Shown: positions 6,288 to 15,528, numbered from the stretch's first letter. The stretch is DNA of 43,485 bases from Desulfovibrionaceae bacterium (GCA_009782775.1 WRIL01000016.1:1-43485), one strand, 5' to 3'. The notes: a model not told the origin generated them from the sequence alone. Translations and numbers: made by a program.

Positions 6288-8702
6288 ATGGATCAAGATA
6301 AGCTCCCTGATGGCGCCTTCGCCGCACCCCTGCTCTCCAAGATGGACCTCGTGGGGCTGGAGGCGGTGATCTGCGCGGGCTTGCGTGAAATATTCCCTTT
6401 CAGCGCGCACAGCTTTTATTTTCCCCGGCCGGTCCTGGACGGGGAAACTCCGGCGGACACAGCGGAATATCTGACGCGGGAACGCAAGCTCCTGCTGCCC
6501 CTGCGCCAGACGGGCGGAGAATTTCTCGGTTTTTTCGTGGCCCGTCTGCCCAAGGGCGTAAAAATCCGCCCCCTGCTACCCGCCCTGCCCGCCCTGGCTG
6601 GCCTTTGCCTGGACAAGGCCGCGCTCTTCCGGCAAACCTTGCGCGATCCCATCACCGGCCTGCACCATCGACAGGCCCTGCTGGAGGCGGTAGCCGCCGA
6701 ACTGGGACGCCTGTCCAGAATTATCCGCTCTCCGGAGCGCTCTTCCTTAAGGCCTGCGGCTCCTTGGCTGGAATATGAACTAAAAAATCCCTCCGGCCGC
6801 TCCGCCGGTGAATTCAGCCTGCTGATCTTCCGGCTGGACGGGCTTGGGGAACTGGCGCGCCGGCACGGCCATTTACGGGTGGAAGGACTGCTGGCCATGC
6901 TGGGTCGCACCCTGGAAAACCTGCAGCCAGGGCAGGGTTTTTCCGCCCGTAGCGGGGATGATGAACTGGCCCTGCTCCTGCCCGGAGAAGGCCATCTGTC
7001 CGGCAGGGAACTAGGGCTGAACCTGACGGAGAAGCTGGCCGGGGTGGAAAACCATGATGCTTTGACCGGCCGGATATGCAGAGCGCGAATCAGTCTGGGG
7101 CAGACGCGCTGCCCGCTGGATTTACGCGGCCTGGAAGGTTTATCCCCTGCGGAACAATCCCACCGCCTGCTACGGCGTGGACGCTTGGCCGCGGATCTGG
7201 CTGCGGACAGCGCCTTGCCCTCCCTGGCCTATGCCGATATTCTGCACGAAGGCGGAAGGGTGCTGGAGTCCCGCCCCTTCTCCAGGGTCTTGATCAACTT
7301 GGGGAGCGAAACCGGAGCCAAACCCGGCCAGGGCTTCACCGTCTGGGAGGCTGGCGGAGATCGCCTCCCGGTCTACAAAGCCGACCTTCTGCTTCTGGCC
7401 ACGGAAGAAAACAATTCCCTAGCGGAGGTGCTGCACCTGGACGACCCGGCCTCTCCCCCCCTGCCCGGAGACTACCTGCGCCTAGCTGACCAGGAACAAA
7501 ACGACCCCCGGCACGTTCTCCCCGCGGATTTCCTGCGCCACTGGAGCCGCGAACGCGAAAAATGCCCGGTTTCAGCCCTGGTGCTGGGGCGTTTCGTCCC
7601 GCTCCCGCCACCCCTGCCGCATTCAGATAATACCGTAGATCCGGATAGCCAAGCGCAGCCATCCCCGGAAGATCTTCTGGCCCCGGTGGCGGACAGATGC
7701 CGGGAGATGTTCGGCCAGGACCTGCTCCTGGGGCGCTACGCCCTGAACAGCCTGATCTTCTTTATACATTCCCTTTCAGACGATCCGGAGGACTTTGCGC
7801 GGATATTGTCCGTACGGCTGGAGACCCTCAGTCTGGCCCTGGAGCTGGATTTGGGGCTGGAAAGCGCCTTCGGGATGGCCCAACACCCTTTTCTTGATTT
7901 TCACCCGGCTGACGGCTTGGAAAACGCCCAGAAAGCCCTGCGTTACGCCCTGCTTCTCCCTCGTCCCCGCCTAGGGCGGCTGGATTCTCTGGCCCTGAAC
8001 ATCAATGCCGACCGCCTGCTGCATCTGGGCGGCGTGGAACATACCCTGGAGGCCATCTCCGAGTACCGCCGCTCCCTGCTCTGCGACCCGGACAACATCC
8101 CTGCCTGGAATTCCCTGGGGCTGGCTCTGGCCGGCCTGGGACGGAAGGAAGAAGCCCGTCGCGGCCTGGAAGAGGCCCTGCGGCGATCCCCCGATGATTT
8201 CAATACCCTCTACAACTTGGGAACCCTGGCTCAAAGTCTGGGCTCGCCAGCCGCGGCCGGAAGGTATTTTCAGCGCTGCCTGGAGCTGGACGCTGGGAAT
8301 GTCTTTGTGCTGCACCGCCTAGGGTGGCTTGCGGAAGAAGAGGGCCGCCCGAATGAGGCAACCAGGTATTATCTTCGGGCCGGCGAGATCCCGAACGGGC
8401 AAGGCCTGGCCCGCCGCGGCCTGGCCCGTCTAGCCCTGAAGAAAGGCGACCCCCAAACAGCCAGGGAAGCCCTGTATGAAGCCCTAATCCACGATCCTCA
8501 TGATGCCCTGGCCCTGCAAATGCTGGCCCGGCTTTACCTGGAGGCCGAAGAAGACCCGGCGGTAGCCGAGAGCCTGGCCCGGCAAAGCTTGGCCCTGCGC
8601 CCGGATCTGCGCGAGGCTTGGCTGGATCTGGCCAAAGCCCTGGAGGCCGCCGGACAGAAAGAGGCCGCCGGCGAAGCCATGAACCAAGCCGGAGAATTGT
8701 GA
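6288..8702 (+). CDS. Degenerate GGDEF-domain protein with C-terminal TPR repeats (804 aa)
   Basis: The N-terminal half contains a diverged GGDEF fold: DPITGLHHRQALLEAV corresponds to the usual D-x-L-T-x-L-x-N-R start, and the active-site loop reads RSGDDELALLLP, so GGDEF has become SGDDE. The catalytic glycine pair is broken, so cyclase activity is doubtful and a c-di-GMP/GTP-sensing or scaffold role is likelier. A middle region (about 300-560) is unassigned. From about residue 570 to the end are six or seven TPR units (for example NIPAWNSLGLALAGLGRKEEA). No signal peptide is seen; cytoplasmic. The start ATG has only a weak GGGCAGG in front of it. The mobile element now lies 61 bp upstream. 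The stop overlaps the next gene's GTG. Confidence 0.82.
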   Translation: MDQDKLPDGAFAAPLLSKMDLVGLEAVICAGLREIFPFSAHSFYFPRPVLDGETPADTAEYLTRERKLLLPLRQTGGEFLGFFVARLPKGVKIRPLLPALPALAGLCLDKAALFRQTLRDPITGLHHRQALLEAVAAELGRLSRIIRSPERSSLRPAAPWLEYELKNPSGRSAGEFSLLIFRLDGLGELARRHGHLRVEGLLAMLGRTLENLQPGQGFSARSGDDELALLLPGEGHLSGRELGLNLTEKLAGVENHDALTGRICRARISLGQTRCPLDLRGLEGLSPAEQSHRLLRRGRLAADLAADSALPSLAYADILHEGGRVLESRPFSRVLINLGSETGAKPGQGFTVWEAGGDRLPVYKADLLLLATEENNSLAEVLHLDDPASPPLPGDYLRLADQEQNDPRHVLPADFLRHWSREREKCPVSALVLGRFVPLPPPLPHSDNTVDPDSQAQPSPEDLLAPVADRCREMFGQDLLLGRYALNSLIFFIHSLSDDPEDFARILSVRLETLSLALELDLGLESAFGMAQHPFLDFHPADGLENAQKALRYALLLPRPRLGRLDSLALNINADRLLHLGGVEHTLEAISEYRRSLLCDPDNIPAWNSLGLALAGLGRKEEARRGLEEALRRSPDDFNTLYNLGTLAQSLGSPAAAGRYFQRCLELDAGNVFVLHRLGWLAEEEGRPNEATRYYLRAGEIPNGQGLARRGLARLALKKGDPQTAREALYEALIHDPHDALALQMLARLYLEAEEDPAVAESLARQSLALRPDLREAWLDLAKALEAAGQKEAAGEAMNQAGEL

Positions 8703-10039
8703 GCCGGCGCGTCTTCCGTCTAGCCGGATCGGAAGAAAGCTGGCCCATGACGGAAAAACTGCTCCTGGCCCAGGGCTATGCCTTCAGCCCGGCCCCCTTC
8801 TACCAGGGAGCCAGGCTGCTGGACCACGAGCCCCTGCCCCTGGGTGCAAGCCTGGCCGCCCGCTTCGGCTATATCTATATCCAGGACGCCTCCTCCATGC
8901 TTCCGGCCCTGGCCTTGAACCGGCTACGCAAACCCGGCCAGGATCCAAATCCGTCCCCCACGCTGGCCCTGGATCTCTGCGCCAGTCCGGGTGGAAAAAC
9001 CTCCCTCCTGGCCAGGCTCCTGGGGCATACAGCCATGGTGCTGGGCAACGAACCCGCTCCCAAACGCCTGGGAGTGTTGCGCAACAACCTGCGCCTGCTG
9101 AATATCTTCAATGCCGCAAGCCTAGGCTGCCCAGGCGAGGCCCTGCCCCTGGTCCGGGAAAATTTTGACCTCGTCCTGCTGGATCCCCCGTGCAGCGGCT
9201 GGGGCACGGCCGAAAAACACCCCAAGGTGCTTGACATCTGGCAGGGATCAAAACTTAAGCCGCTCGTTTCCCTGCAAAAACGGCTACTGCGCGCAGCCCT
9301 GGACCTGCTCCGTCCCGGCGGCCTCCTCCTCTATTCCACCTGCACCTTAAACATTCAGGAAAACGAGGAACAAATCGCCTGGGCCCTGGATAACATTCCG
9401 GGGCTGACCTCCCTGCCCCTGGAGTCTTTCCCCGGTTTCAGCTTTGAAGCGCCTGCCCCCTGCGCCCCGGAGAGTCTCAGAATAACCTCCGGAGGCCAGG
9501 GCTTCTATCTGGCTGCCCTAGGTAAAGCCAAAAAACCGGGGGTCGCGCCCCCGCCTCTTCCCGGCTCCGACCTCTCCACGGGCCTCAGCCCTTCCGGCCT
9601 GGCCGCTCCCCTGCTGGATCCTTCCCTGCTCCCGCCGGGCTGGATAGAATCCCGGCCCGATGGGCTTTACTTCCAGCACGCCGCCGGCACAAAACTCCGC
9701 CCCTTGGATCCGTATAACGCCCGAAGCGGCGACCCCCGGGCGCAATCCGGCGGAACGCAAGGCCGCCGGACCCGCAAGAACGCTCCGGACGACTCTCCTC
9801 CCTGGCAGGGCTTTTTTATCGGCAAACGCGGCGCCGGACCCCGTGACCTCCTGCCTCCTCCGACCCTGGCCCTCCAAAACCGGGCCGCCGTCCTGCAAGC
9901 CGAAAACCTCGCCCCGCTCCTGGCCCTAGTTTCCGGCCAAAGCCTGCCTGGCTTCGCGGGTGAAAAAGAGGCCGGTCTATATTACCGGGATCTCCCTCTG
10001 GGCCGCCTCAAATGCCGTAACGGCCGGGTTTTTTTATGA
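8699..10039 (+). CDS. RsmB/RsmF-like 16S rRNA (cytosine-5) methyltransferase (NOL1/NOP2/Sun family)
   Basis: SAM-dependent m5C RNA methyltransferase, probably acting on rRNA. Start chosen at GTG 8699-8701, which overlaps the TGA of the preceding gene (GTGA) and has GGAG just before it; this gives 446 aa and keeps the family-like N-terminus RRVFRLAGSEESWPMTEKLL. Motif I is LDLCASPGGKTSLLARLL, the first catalytic-cysteine motif is LLDPPCSGWGTAEKHPKV and the second YSTCTLNIQENEEQIAWAL. Both cysteines of this family (PPC and TC) are present. The C-terminal third (from about 280) is a proline-rich linker followed by a PUA-like or RNA-binding tail ending in DLPLGRLKCRNGRVFL. Exact target base is not predictable from sequence. 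Confidence 0.88.
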   Translation: MSRRVFRLAGSEESWPMTEKLLLAQGYAFSPAPFYQGARLLDHEPLPLGASLAARFGYIYIQDASSMLPALALNRLRKPGQDPNPSPTLALDLCASPGGKTSLLARLLGHTAMVLGNEPAPKRLGVLRNNLRLLNIFNAASLGCPGEALPLVRENFDLVLLDPPCSGWGTAEKHPKVLDIWQGSKLKPLVSLQKRLLRAALDLLRPGGLLLYSTCTLNIQENEEQIAWALDNIPGLTSLPLESFPGFSFEAPAPCAPESLRITSGGQGFYLAALGKAKKPGVAPPPLPGSDLSTGLSPSGLAAPLLDPSLLPPGWIESRPDGLYFQHAAGTKLRPLDPYNARSGDPRAQSGGTQGRRTRKNAPDDSPPWQGFFIGKRGAGPRDLLPPPTLALQNRAAVLQAENLAPLLALVSGQSLPGFAGEKEAGLYYRDLPLGRLKCRNGRVFL

Positions 10040-10051
10040 TTCAGGTTTTGC

Positions 10052-10080
10052 TTGACAGGCTCTCCCCCTAAAGGTATCTG
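10052..10080 (+). promoter_or_regulatory. Sigma-70-type promoter of the ferredoxin gene
   Basis: TTGACA (10052-10057), a 17-base spacer and TATCTG (10075-10080); consensus -35 and a four-of-six -10. It lies about 90 bp before the ferredoxin start. Confidence 0.7.
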
Positions 10081-10167
10081 CTGACCAGAACAGAGCACGA
10101 CAAGGCGAGGGATCGCCCGTGCGGCACTAACCGGCGGCCCGGGCCGCCAGATCGTCTGGAGGATGCA

Positions 10168-10356
10168 ATGGCCTATAATGTTCTGGTGGATACTGATAAA
10201 TGCAATGGCGACGGGGAATGCGTGGATATCTGCCCGGTGAGCGTGTACGAGATGCAAGACGGCAAATCCCACCCGGTCAACGCCGATGAATGCCTGGGCT
10301 GCGAATCCTGCGTGGAGGTTTGCCCCACCAGCGCCATCACCATCGAAGAATCCTGA
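10168..10356 (+). CDS. 2[4Fe-4S] ferredoxin (62 aa)
   Basis: Electron carrier with two cluster motifs: CNGDGECVDICP (first cluster cysteines, with an extended C-x5-C-x3-C spacing) and CLGCESCVEVCP (regular C-x2-C-x2-C-x3-CP). Short cytoplasmic protein typical of anaerobes. GGAGG precedes the ATG by six bases. It is a single-gene unit: promoter at 10052-10080 and strong terminator at 10385-10413. The first motif differs from the canonical C-x2-C-x2-C pattern: the reading CNGDGEC has four residues between its first two cysteines, as in ferredoxins related to dissimilatory sulfate reducers where C-x2-C is altered. Whether cluster I is [3Fe-4S] or [4Fe-4S] cannot be told from sequence. Confidence 0.92.
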   Translation: MAYNVLVDTDKCNGDGECVDICPVSVYEMQDGKSHPVNADECLGCESCVEVCPTSAITIEES

Positions 10357-10384
10357 GCCTTAAACGCGATCAACAATTCATCAT

Positions 10385-10413
10385 GCCGGACGGCTCGCCT
10401 GTCCGGCGTTTTT
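10385..10413 (+). terminator. Rho-independent terminator after the ferredoxin gene
   Basis: GCCGGAC (10385-10391), nine-base loop, GTCCGGC (10401-10407), then GTTTTT. It also separates the ferredoxin gene from the convergent gene ending at 10453. Confidence 0.9.
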
Positions 10414-10452
10414 ATTTCCGGGACAGCCCACCACCGGCTTCACCGGGCAAGA

Positions 10453-11952
10453 TCATTCCCAATGACCCAAATCCGGCGGATCCGCTTCATTCCATAACAG
10501 GGAAGGAGTCTCCGGGGGCAGGGTGAAGTTTTCCATGCCGCGCCAAGGCGAACCCTGCGGAAAGCGTATCTTCCTGACCTTCAGCGCGCCTAGGCGGGTG
10601 TCCTGCGATAATCTCACCTCCGGCAGGAGTTCGACATCTTCCCATTGCCCGGCCAAAAGGCGCAGTTTGGCGAGGTCCGCGCCTTCCAGGCGCGTCCGGC
10701 GCAGGTTCAATTCCCGCAACATGGAACCCTGGGCCCTGAAAACGGGATTCTGCAGGGCCAGATCCAGCAGGCTGATCTTGCCCTGACTTTTAATGTTCAG
10801 GCGTTCGGGCGGGCTCTCCGGCCCTTTGCCTCGAATATGCATGCCGGTTCCGGCATCGCCGGTCAGGTTAACAGGCCCGTCTTCGCCGCCCAAGGTACAG
10901 CCTTCCAGCCACCAGAGGCTCCGTTGAACGCTTGCAAGAGTGGAATAATCGCTGATCTTGCCCTGGCGGATCAACACCAACCCATCGCTGCTCAGGTAGC
11001 AGTCTTGCAGTTCGCAATTTTCCAGGCGGATCACCCGCTTGAGCTCGCCGGGGGGAGAGCCGTCGTTGTAGCCGTTGATATGGAGGTCGCTGCGCCTGAA
11101 AAGGCAGTTCCTGGCATAAACGCGGTAATTACCGGTAATGCTGCAGGAAATGCTGAAGCGGCAATCCTCCATGAGGAGTTCCAGGTTATTGCCGTTGAGC
11201 GTAGGAAAACTCGGGTCTTTATGGACTTCTACGATTTTTCTGAGGATCAGGCGGCCGCTGATCCCTTGCAGGCTCGCGCCGTCAAAAACAAAAGCCTCGA
11301 AAAGCACGTCTTGCAACCGGCATTCCTTGAAGGCCGCCGGCGCCCGGTCTTCACCCGGCGTCTTCACCCCGGCTAGGCACCCGCCCAGAAAACGGCAATT
11401 TTCCAGATCGGCCTTTTCCAGACCGGCGTTTTCAAAGCGGCAATCCCTGAAGGTAACATTTTTGAAACGGACGTAGCGCAGATGCGTCTGGCGGAAGGTA
11501 ACCCCGACGCATTCCACGTCTTCCAGAGTCAAACCGCCAAGATCGCAGTTAATGAAGCTGGTTCCCTCCAGCTTTTTGCCCTTGATCTCCAGATAAGGCA
11601 GGACGGCGTTGCGCAATTCGGTGTTGTTCAAGCGGGCGGGATCTTCGCCCAGAGTCCGGATGCCCTCCTCGTCCCAGCGCTGGCGCAGGACTACCAGCAT
11701 TGCCGGATGCGCGCCCAGGAGATCCTTGGGCGGGGTCGATAGGGAGGAGGCGGATTCAGGATCCGACACGGTCGGCATAAGCCCGCGAGGCGGGGATGTC
11801 AACGAAGCCGGGGGCACAATAAGCGGGGTTGAGGGGGTTTCCGTAACGATCCGGGAAGGCGGCGCTGTTTGGCGGGTGAAGATAAAATGCCAGCCGGTCA
11901 CGGCGGCCAAGGCCAGGGGCAGGATCAAAATCTGGGAGGACGAAAACTTCAT
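10453..11952 (-). CDS. Membrane-anchored pentapeptide-like / beta-helix repeat protein (499 aa)
   Basis: Residues about 6-26 (SQILILPLALAAVTGWHFIF) form an uncleaved signal anchor or signal peptide. After a proline/serine-rich linker and a helical part, residues about 120-480 consist of many short repeats with Leu, Phe, Val and Cys in periodic positions (for example FRDCRFENAGLEKADLENCRFLGGCL), typical of pentapeptide or right-handed beta-helix folds. The tail is FTLPPETPSLLWNEADPPDL. It is the last gene of a telA-xpaC-like operon (3 bp after the preceding gene). Likely periplasmic and structural or envelope-stress related; no catalytic motif is visible. Confidence 0.75.
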   Translation of the reverse strand: MKFSSSQILILPLALAAVTGWHFIFTRQTAPPSRIVTETPSTPLIVPPASLTSPPRGLMPTVSDPESASSLSTPPKDLLGAHPAMLVVLRQRWDEEGIRTLGEDPARLNNTELRNAVLPYLEIKGKKLEGTSFINCDLGGLTLEDVECVGVTFRQTHLRYVRFKNVTFRDCRFENAGLEKADLENCRFLGGCLAGVKTPGEDRAPAAFKECRLQDVLFEAFVFDGASLQGISGRLILRKIVEVHKDPSFPTLNGNNLELLMEDCRFSISCSITGNYRVYARNCLFRRSDLHINGYNDGSPPGELKRVIRLENCELQDCYLSSDGLVLIRQGKISDYSTLASVQRSLWWLEGCTLGGEDGPVNLTGDAGTGMHIRGKGPESPPERLNIKSQGKISLLDLALQNPVFRAQGSMLRELNLRRTRLEGADLAKLRLLAGQWEDVELLPEVRLSQDTRLGALKVRKIRFPQGSPWRGMENFTLPPETPSLLWNEADPPDLGHWE

Positions 11953-11955
11953 GCC

Positions 11956-12888
11956 TCAACGCCCGTCCATCTTCAGGAGCTTGTCCAGGGTATTCATTTC
12001 AGCGTTAAAACGCATGAGATCATTACGCAAGAGATGCCCATGCTCCTCCTGAAAAGCGGCGGCCAGCCGCTCCAGCATGGCCGCGCCGCTCTCCAGTCCA
12101 TCTCGCATGTGCGCATGCCCCGCTCTCTCCTCCAGGCGCAGGCGCTCATCCAGAATCTTGTGCGCCGACGGCAGGTAACGGCTGAGAAAGCGCCTTCCGG
12201 CGGGGCGATCTTCCAGATCTTCGCGTATGCAGGCCAGGATATCGGCGGCGGCCACGGCCAAGGTCTCCGTGTGCGTGGCCAGTTCCTGAGGAAGACGGTT
12301 TTTTTTCTCCAGCAGGAGGCTGATAGAGGCCTCAAACTCGTCCGGCTCATATGTTTTTGGGCCCGCTTGTTCATTATCCCACGCCTCTGATGATGCGTAG
12401 CCGGCGGCGCAGGCATAGGCCGCCACGCCGCAGAGGGTGGCAAAGGCGATGGAGGGGAAGGGAAAAGCGTCACGCAGGATCATGGCCCCGACGAGCAGGG
12501 CCGGAAACACCAGCCAACCGGCACCCAGGCGGAAACGCCGGATGATTGCGGCCAGCAGCCAGCTTTGCAACCCGGCGATGAACAAAACCTGATCCGGAGA
12601 GAATCCTCCCCAGATCCAAAGCGGGAAGAGATGCCCCAAGCCGATAGCTGTGGGAAACAAAAAACGGCTTTCCCGCGGGGAAAAACCCGGCGGCAGGAGG
12701 CAGAGCAGGCCGATATAGGCAAGGAAAATGCCGAAGCTCTTGCCCAGAAGGGCAGCGCAAATCAAGGCCACCGCGTGAAAACCCAGTCTCCTGCCCAAGC
12801 CGGACAGGCGGTTCTTCATTTCCCGCGCCGCCCCTTTGAGCCCTTCGGGGATTGCCGCCACCTGTCCCGGCGCTCCTTGCCCGGACAT
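11956..12888 (-). CDS. xpaC: XpaC-family membrane protein (310 aa)
   Basis: The N-terminal half has about four to five hydrophobic segments between residues 35 and 165. The C-terminal half is helical and acidic/basic, ending in RNDLMRFNAEMNTLDKLLKMD, the signature of the XpaC (5-bromo-4-chloroindolyl phosphate hydrolysis) family. These proteins are almost always found beside TelA, as here (5 bp downstream of telA). The molecular role is not established; the pair is linked to tellurite, toxic anion and antimicrobial tolerance. AAGGGGC just before the ATG is the likely ribosome binding site. Confidence 0.85.
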   Translation of the reverse strand: MSGQGAPGQVAAIPEGLKGAAREMKNRLSGLGRRLGFHAVALICAALLGKSFGIFLAYIGLLCLLPPGFSPRESRFLFPTAIGLGHLFPLWIWGGFSPDQVLFIAGLQSWLLAAIIRRFRLGAGWLVFPALLVGAMILRDAFPFPSIAFATLCGVAAYACAAGYASSEAWDNEQAGPKTYEPDEFEASISLLLEKKNRLPQELATHTETLAVAAADILACIREDLEDRPAGRRFLSRYLPSAHKILDERLRLEERAGHAHMRDGLESGAAMLERLAAAFQEEHGHLLRNDLMRFNAEMNTLDKLLKMDGR

Positions 12889-12893
12889 GCCCC

Positions 12894-14012
12894 TTACCCT
12901 TTGCTTTCCTGTGTCAGAGAAGCCTGTTCAGGAAGCGGCGCTTTTTCACGGGCGGCTATTTCCAGCAGGCTGGAGCGCAAATTGTCTTCCATTTCGCGCA
13001 GCTCTTTTTCCGCATTCCGGCGGTTGGTCCGGCCTTCAGCAGTAATTTTCAGACTTTCTTCGATGGTGGAGAGCAATCTCTCATGCACCTCCCGCAGGGT
13101 TTCCATATCCACAATGGCCCGCCCGGATTCGCGGGCCACCCCCAGACTGACGTCTTCCAGCATCTCGGCGTTTTTGCGCAAAAGATCATTGGTGGAGTCG
13201 GAAACCTGCTTCTGCAAACCCAGGGCCTTTTTCTGGCGGTACATGGAGAGGGTCAGCACCATCTGATTTTTCCAGATGGGGATGTTGGTGAGAATGCTGG
13301 TCTGGATCTTTTCCGCCAGGATCTGGTCATTGTTCTGGATCAGGCGGATCTGCGGCACCGACTGCACCGTGACCGTGCGAGAGATGCGCAGGTCATGCAG
13401 CCTGCGCTCAAAACGATCCAGGCGACCAGCGAAATCACGTACTTCCTGGGCCTTCATGCTGTCGCCGCTCTCTTCGGCTACGGCCAGCATACGGGGCAAA
13501 TCCGTGTTTCTGGCCGCTTCCAGACGTTTTTCCCCGGCCGCGATGTACACGCTTAAATCCTGGTGGAACTGCCTGTTGTTGTTAAAAAGCTGTTCCAGAA
13601 TTTCAATATCGCGCAAAAGTCCCACCATGGCCTGATCCAAGCTAGCTGCAATGGCATCCACCTGATCGGTGATCTTCTTCATCCCGGCCATGCGCCGCTC
13701 AAAGGAATTGAACAGGGATCCAAGCAGAGGCAGCCTGCTTAACAGACCTTCCTCTCCGACAAATTTGCCAGCGTCCGCAGCCTTGACCTGGATAAGCAAG
13801 TTGGTGAGGATTTCGCCCACCGGGCCGGTATCTTTGCCCCGTACCTGCCGCAACAGGTTGTCGGCAAAACCGGCGATGGCGTTCATCGTGCCCGCGCCAT
13901 AAGAAAGGGTCAGAGCCGGATCGCTGAAGTCAATGGCCGCCGCCGCCTTATCCACTTCCACAGCCAGAGCTTCCGGCGAGGTCTCCGTGACTGTCGCCAA
14001 GTCCTTGAGCAT
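12894..14012 (-). CDS. telA: TelA/KlaA-family toxic-anion-resistance protein (372 aa)
   Basis: An almost fully helical cytoplasmic protein. Regions such as DTGPVGEILTNLLIQVKAAD, a FNSFERRMAGMKKITDQVDA stretch and NQMVLTLSMYRQKKALGLQK agree with TelA-family proteins, which carry long coiled coils. GGGAG lies six bases before the ATG at 14012. First gene of the telA-xpaC-repeat-protein operon; the 179-bp gap to rimO upstream contains AT-rich stretches (TATAAG, TATAAT) suitable for a promoter. Family members are associated with tellurite resistance and cell-envelope stress, mechanism unknown. Confidence 0.9.
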   Translation of the reverse strand: MLKDLATVTETSPEALAVEVDKAAAAIDFSDPALTLSYGAGTMNAIAGFADNLLRQVRGKDTGPVGEILTNLLIQVKAADAGKFVGEEGLLSRLPLLGSLFNSFERRMAGMKKITDQVDAIAASLDQAMVGLLRDIEILEQLFNNNRQFHQDLSVYIAAGEKRLEAARNTDLPRMLAVAEESGDSMKAQEVRDFAGRLDRFERRLHDLRISRTVTVQSVPQIRLIQNNDQILAEKIQTSILTNIPIWKNQMVLTLSMYRQKKALGLQKQVSDSTNDLLRKNAEMLEDVSLGVARESGRAIVDMETLREVHERLLSTIEESLKITAEGRTNRRNAEKELREMEDNLRSSLLEIAAREKAPLPEQASLTQESKG

Positions 14013-14191
14013 AGATTACTCCCGGTATTTAATAAAATGCATGGCGCGCAGGATTTCCGCCAGCCTGAAATACCCATTATATTGGGGCATATATAGCTAT
14101 TCTTATACCACTACCCAGGCACAGTCGATATAAATCTCGCGGGACGCCGCGGTCCGGCAGAGCACGAAGTCGTCATAAGAACAAACAAATC

Positions 14192-15499
14192 TCAAACTAG
14201 GGCATTCAAGTCATAGGTGAAACTCTCGGTGACTTCCGCCCGGACCAGTTGGCCGGGTTCAAGATTTTCACCGCTGAGATAAACCAGGCCGTCGGCCTCC
14301 GGGGTCTGGAACCAAGCCCGTCCGCGCCAGAGTCCCGGCCATTCCGGGTGAGCGGAATCCACCAGCACCTCCAAGCTTTGCCCCACATAGCCCTGCAAAA
14401 TCTCCCCGCTGATCTCCGCCTGCATCTCCATCAGGCGGTCCCTCCGAAAATCCTTGACCCGCCGGGGGAGCTGATCCGGCAGCCTCGCGGCCTCCGTTCC
14501 CTCCTCGGCATAATAGGAAAATACCCCCAAGTTATGAAAGCGTGTCTCGCGTACAAAGGCACAGAGGCTTTGGAACTCTTCTTCGCCTTCGCCCGGAAAG
14601 CCGACGATCAGGCTGGTGCGCAAGGCCGCTTCCGGCAGCACGCTGCGGATGCGTTCAACAATCTTATAGGGACTCTGGCTGAACGGCCGCCCCATGCGCC
14701 GGAGAATCTCCGGGTGGGAGTGTTGCAGGGGCACGTCAAAATAAGGCAGCAAGAGCGGGCCGGCATCGCGTACAAAACGCAAAAAATCCAGGCTGAGCCC
14801 CGCCGGGTAAAGATACATGAGGCGCAGACGCGCAAGCCCGTCCAGTTCCAGGAGCCGCTCCAAAAGGCGGACAAGGCCGGGGGCTCCGGGCAGATCCCTA
14901 CCCCAAGTCGTGAGGTCCTGGGCTACCAGGATGATCTCCCGCACTCCCCGCACCAGCAGAGAGGCTGCCTCGTCCGCCAGCAAATCTTCGGGGTCGCTAC
15001 GCACCGCCCCGCGGATCATCGGGATGGAACAAAAGGCGCAGGACTGCCCGCAGCCCTCGCAGATTTTCAGCCAGGCGTAAGACGGCCCGGTGGAAAGCAG
15101 CCTACCGGCGACCGCCGACGGATCCGTCCGGAAGCCGCGCGCGGACATAGCCTCGTTGATCAGCTCGGGCCAGGAGGACATCCGCCTTGTTTCCAGCCAG
15201 ATATCCACCTCCGGCAAATCTCCGGCCAGGGAGTCCCGGCCATAGCGCCCCGGCAGACAACCGGCCACGGCCAGCAAAGGACGCCTCCCGGAAAGGCCTT
15301 TCAGAGCCTCGACCTGTTCCAATATGACCTGTACCGATTCCCGCACCGCCGGTTCAATAAAGGCGCAGGTGTTCACCAACGCCAAATCTGCCAGTTCCGG
15401 GCGATCCACCAGAAGCACCGTCCCCAGGGTTCCCAGCAACCGTTCTGTATCCACGCGGTTCTTGGGACAACCCAAGCTTATGGAATATATCTTGAGCAT
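14192..15499 (-). CDS. rimO: RimO, ribosomal protein S12 methylthiotransferase
   Basis: Radical-SAM enzyme (435 aa) that adds a methylthio group to a conserved aspartate of ribosomal protein S12. Three parts are visible: N-terminal UPF0004 domain (MLKIYSISLGCPKNRVDTE, with cysteines for the second cluster), radical-SAM core with CGQSCAFCSIPMIRGAVRSD giving the C-x3-C-x2-C motif, and a C-terminal TRAM domain (SLEVLVDSAHPEWPGLWRGR...). The SLGCPKNRVD start separates RimO from MiaB-type enzymes. It is divergent from rdgB, with about 30 bp between the starts, so the promoters overlap. Confidence 0.93.
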   Translation of the reverse strand: MLKIYSISLGCPKNRVDTERLLGTLGTVLLVDRPELADLALVNTCAFIEPAVRESVQVILEQVEALKGLSGRRPLLAVAGCLPGRYGRDSLAGDLPEVDIWLETRRMSSWPELINEAMSARGFRTDPSAVAGRLLSTGPSYAWLKICEGCGQSCAFCSIPMIRGAVRSDPEDLLADEAASLLVRGVREIILVAQDLTTWGRDLPGAPGLVRLLERLLELDGLARLRLMYLYPAGLSLDFLRFVRDAGPLLLPYFDVPLQHSHPEILRRMGRPFSQSPYKIVERIRSVLPEAALRTSLIVGFPGEGEEEFQSLCAFVRETRFHNLGVFSYYAEEGTEAARLPDQLPRRVKDFRRDRLMEMQAEISGEILQGYVGQSLEVLVDSAHPEWPGLWRGRAWFQTPEADGLVYLSGENLEPGQLVRAEVTESFTYDLNALV

Positions 15500-15528
15500 G
15501 GCGTGTTCCAGGTTTATAAATAACTATA

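Noticed and set aside
10014-10034. Terminator at the end of the RsmB-like gene (GCCG-TAA-CGGC then T7)
   Set aside because: The stem is only four base pairs and the T-run is part of the coding sequence; too weak to list as a feature.
12852-13556. Plus-strand open frame opposite telA
   Set aside because: Lies opposite a gene with family match and ribosome binding site; its own start has no signal.
14249-15523. Long plus-strand open frame opposite rimO
   Set aside because: Antisense shadow; the rimO frame carries all radical-SAM and TRAM motifs.
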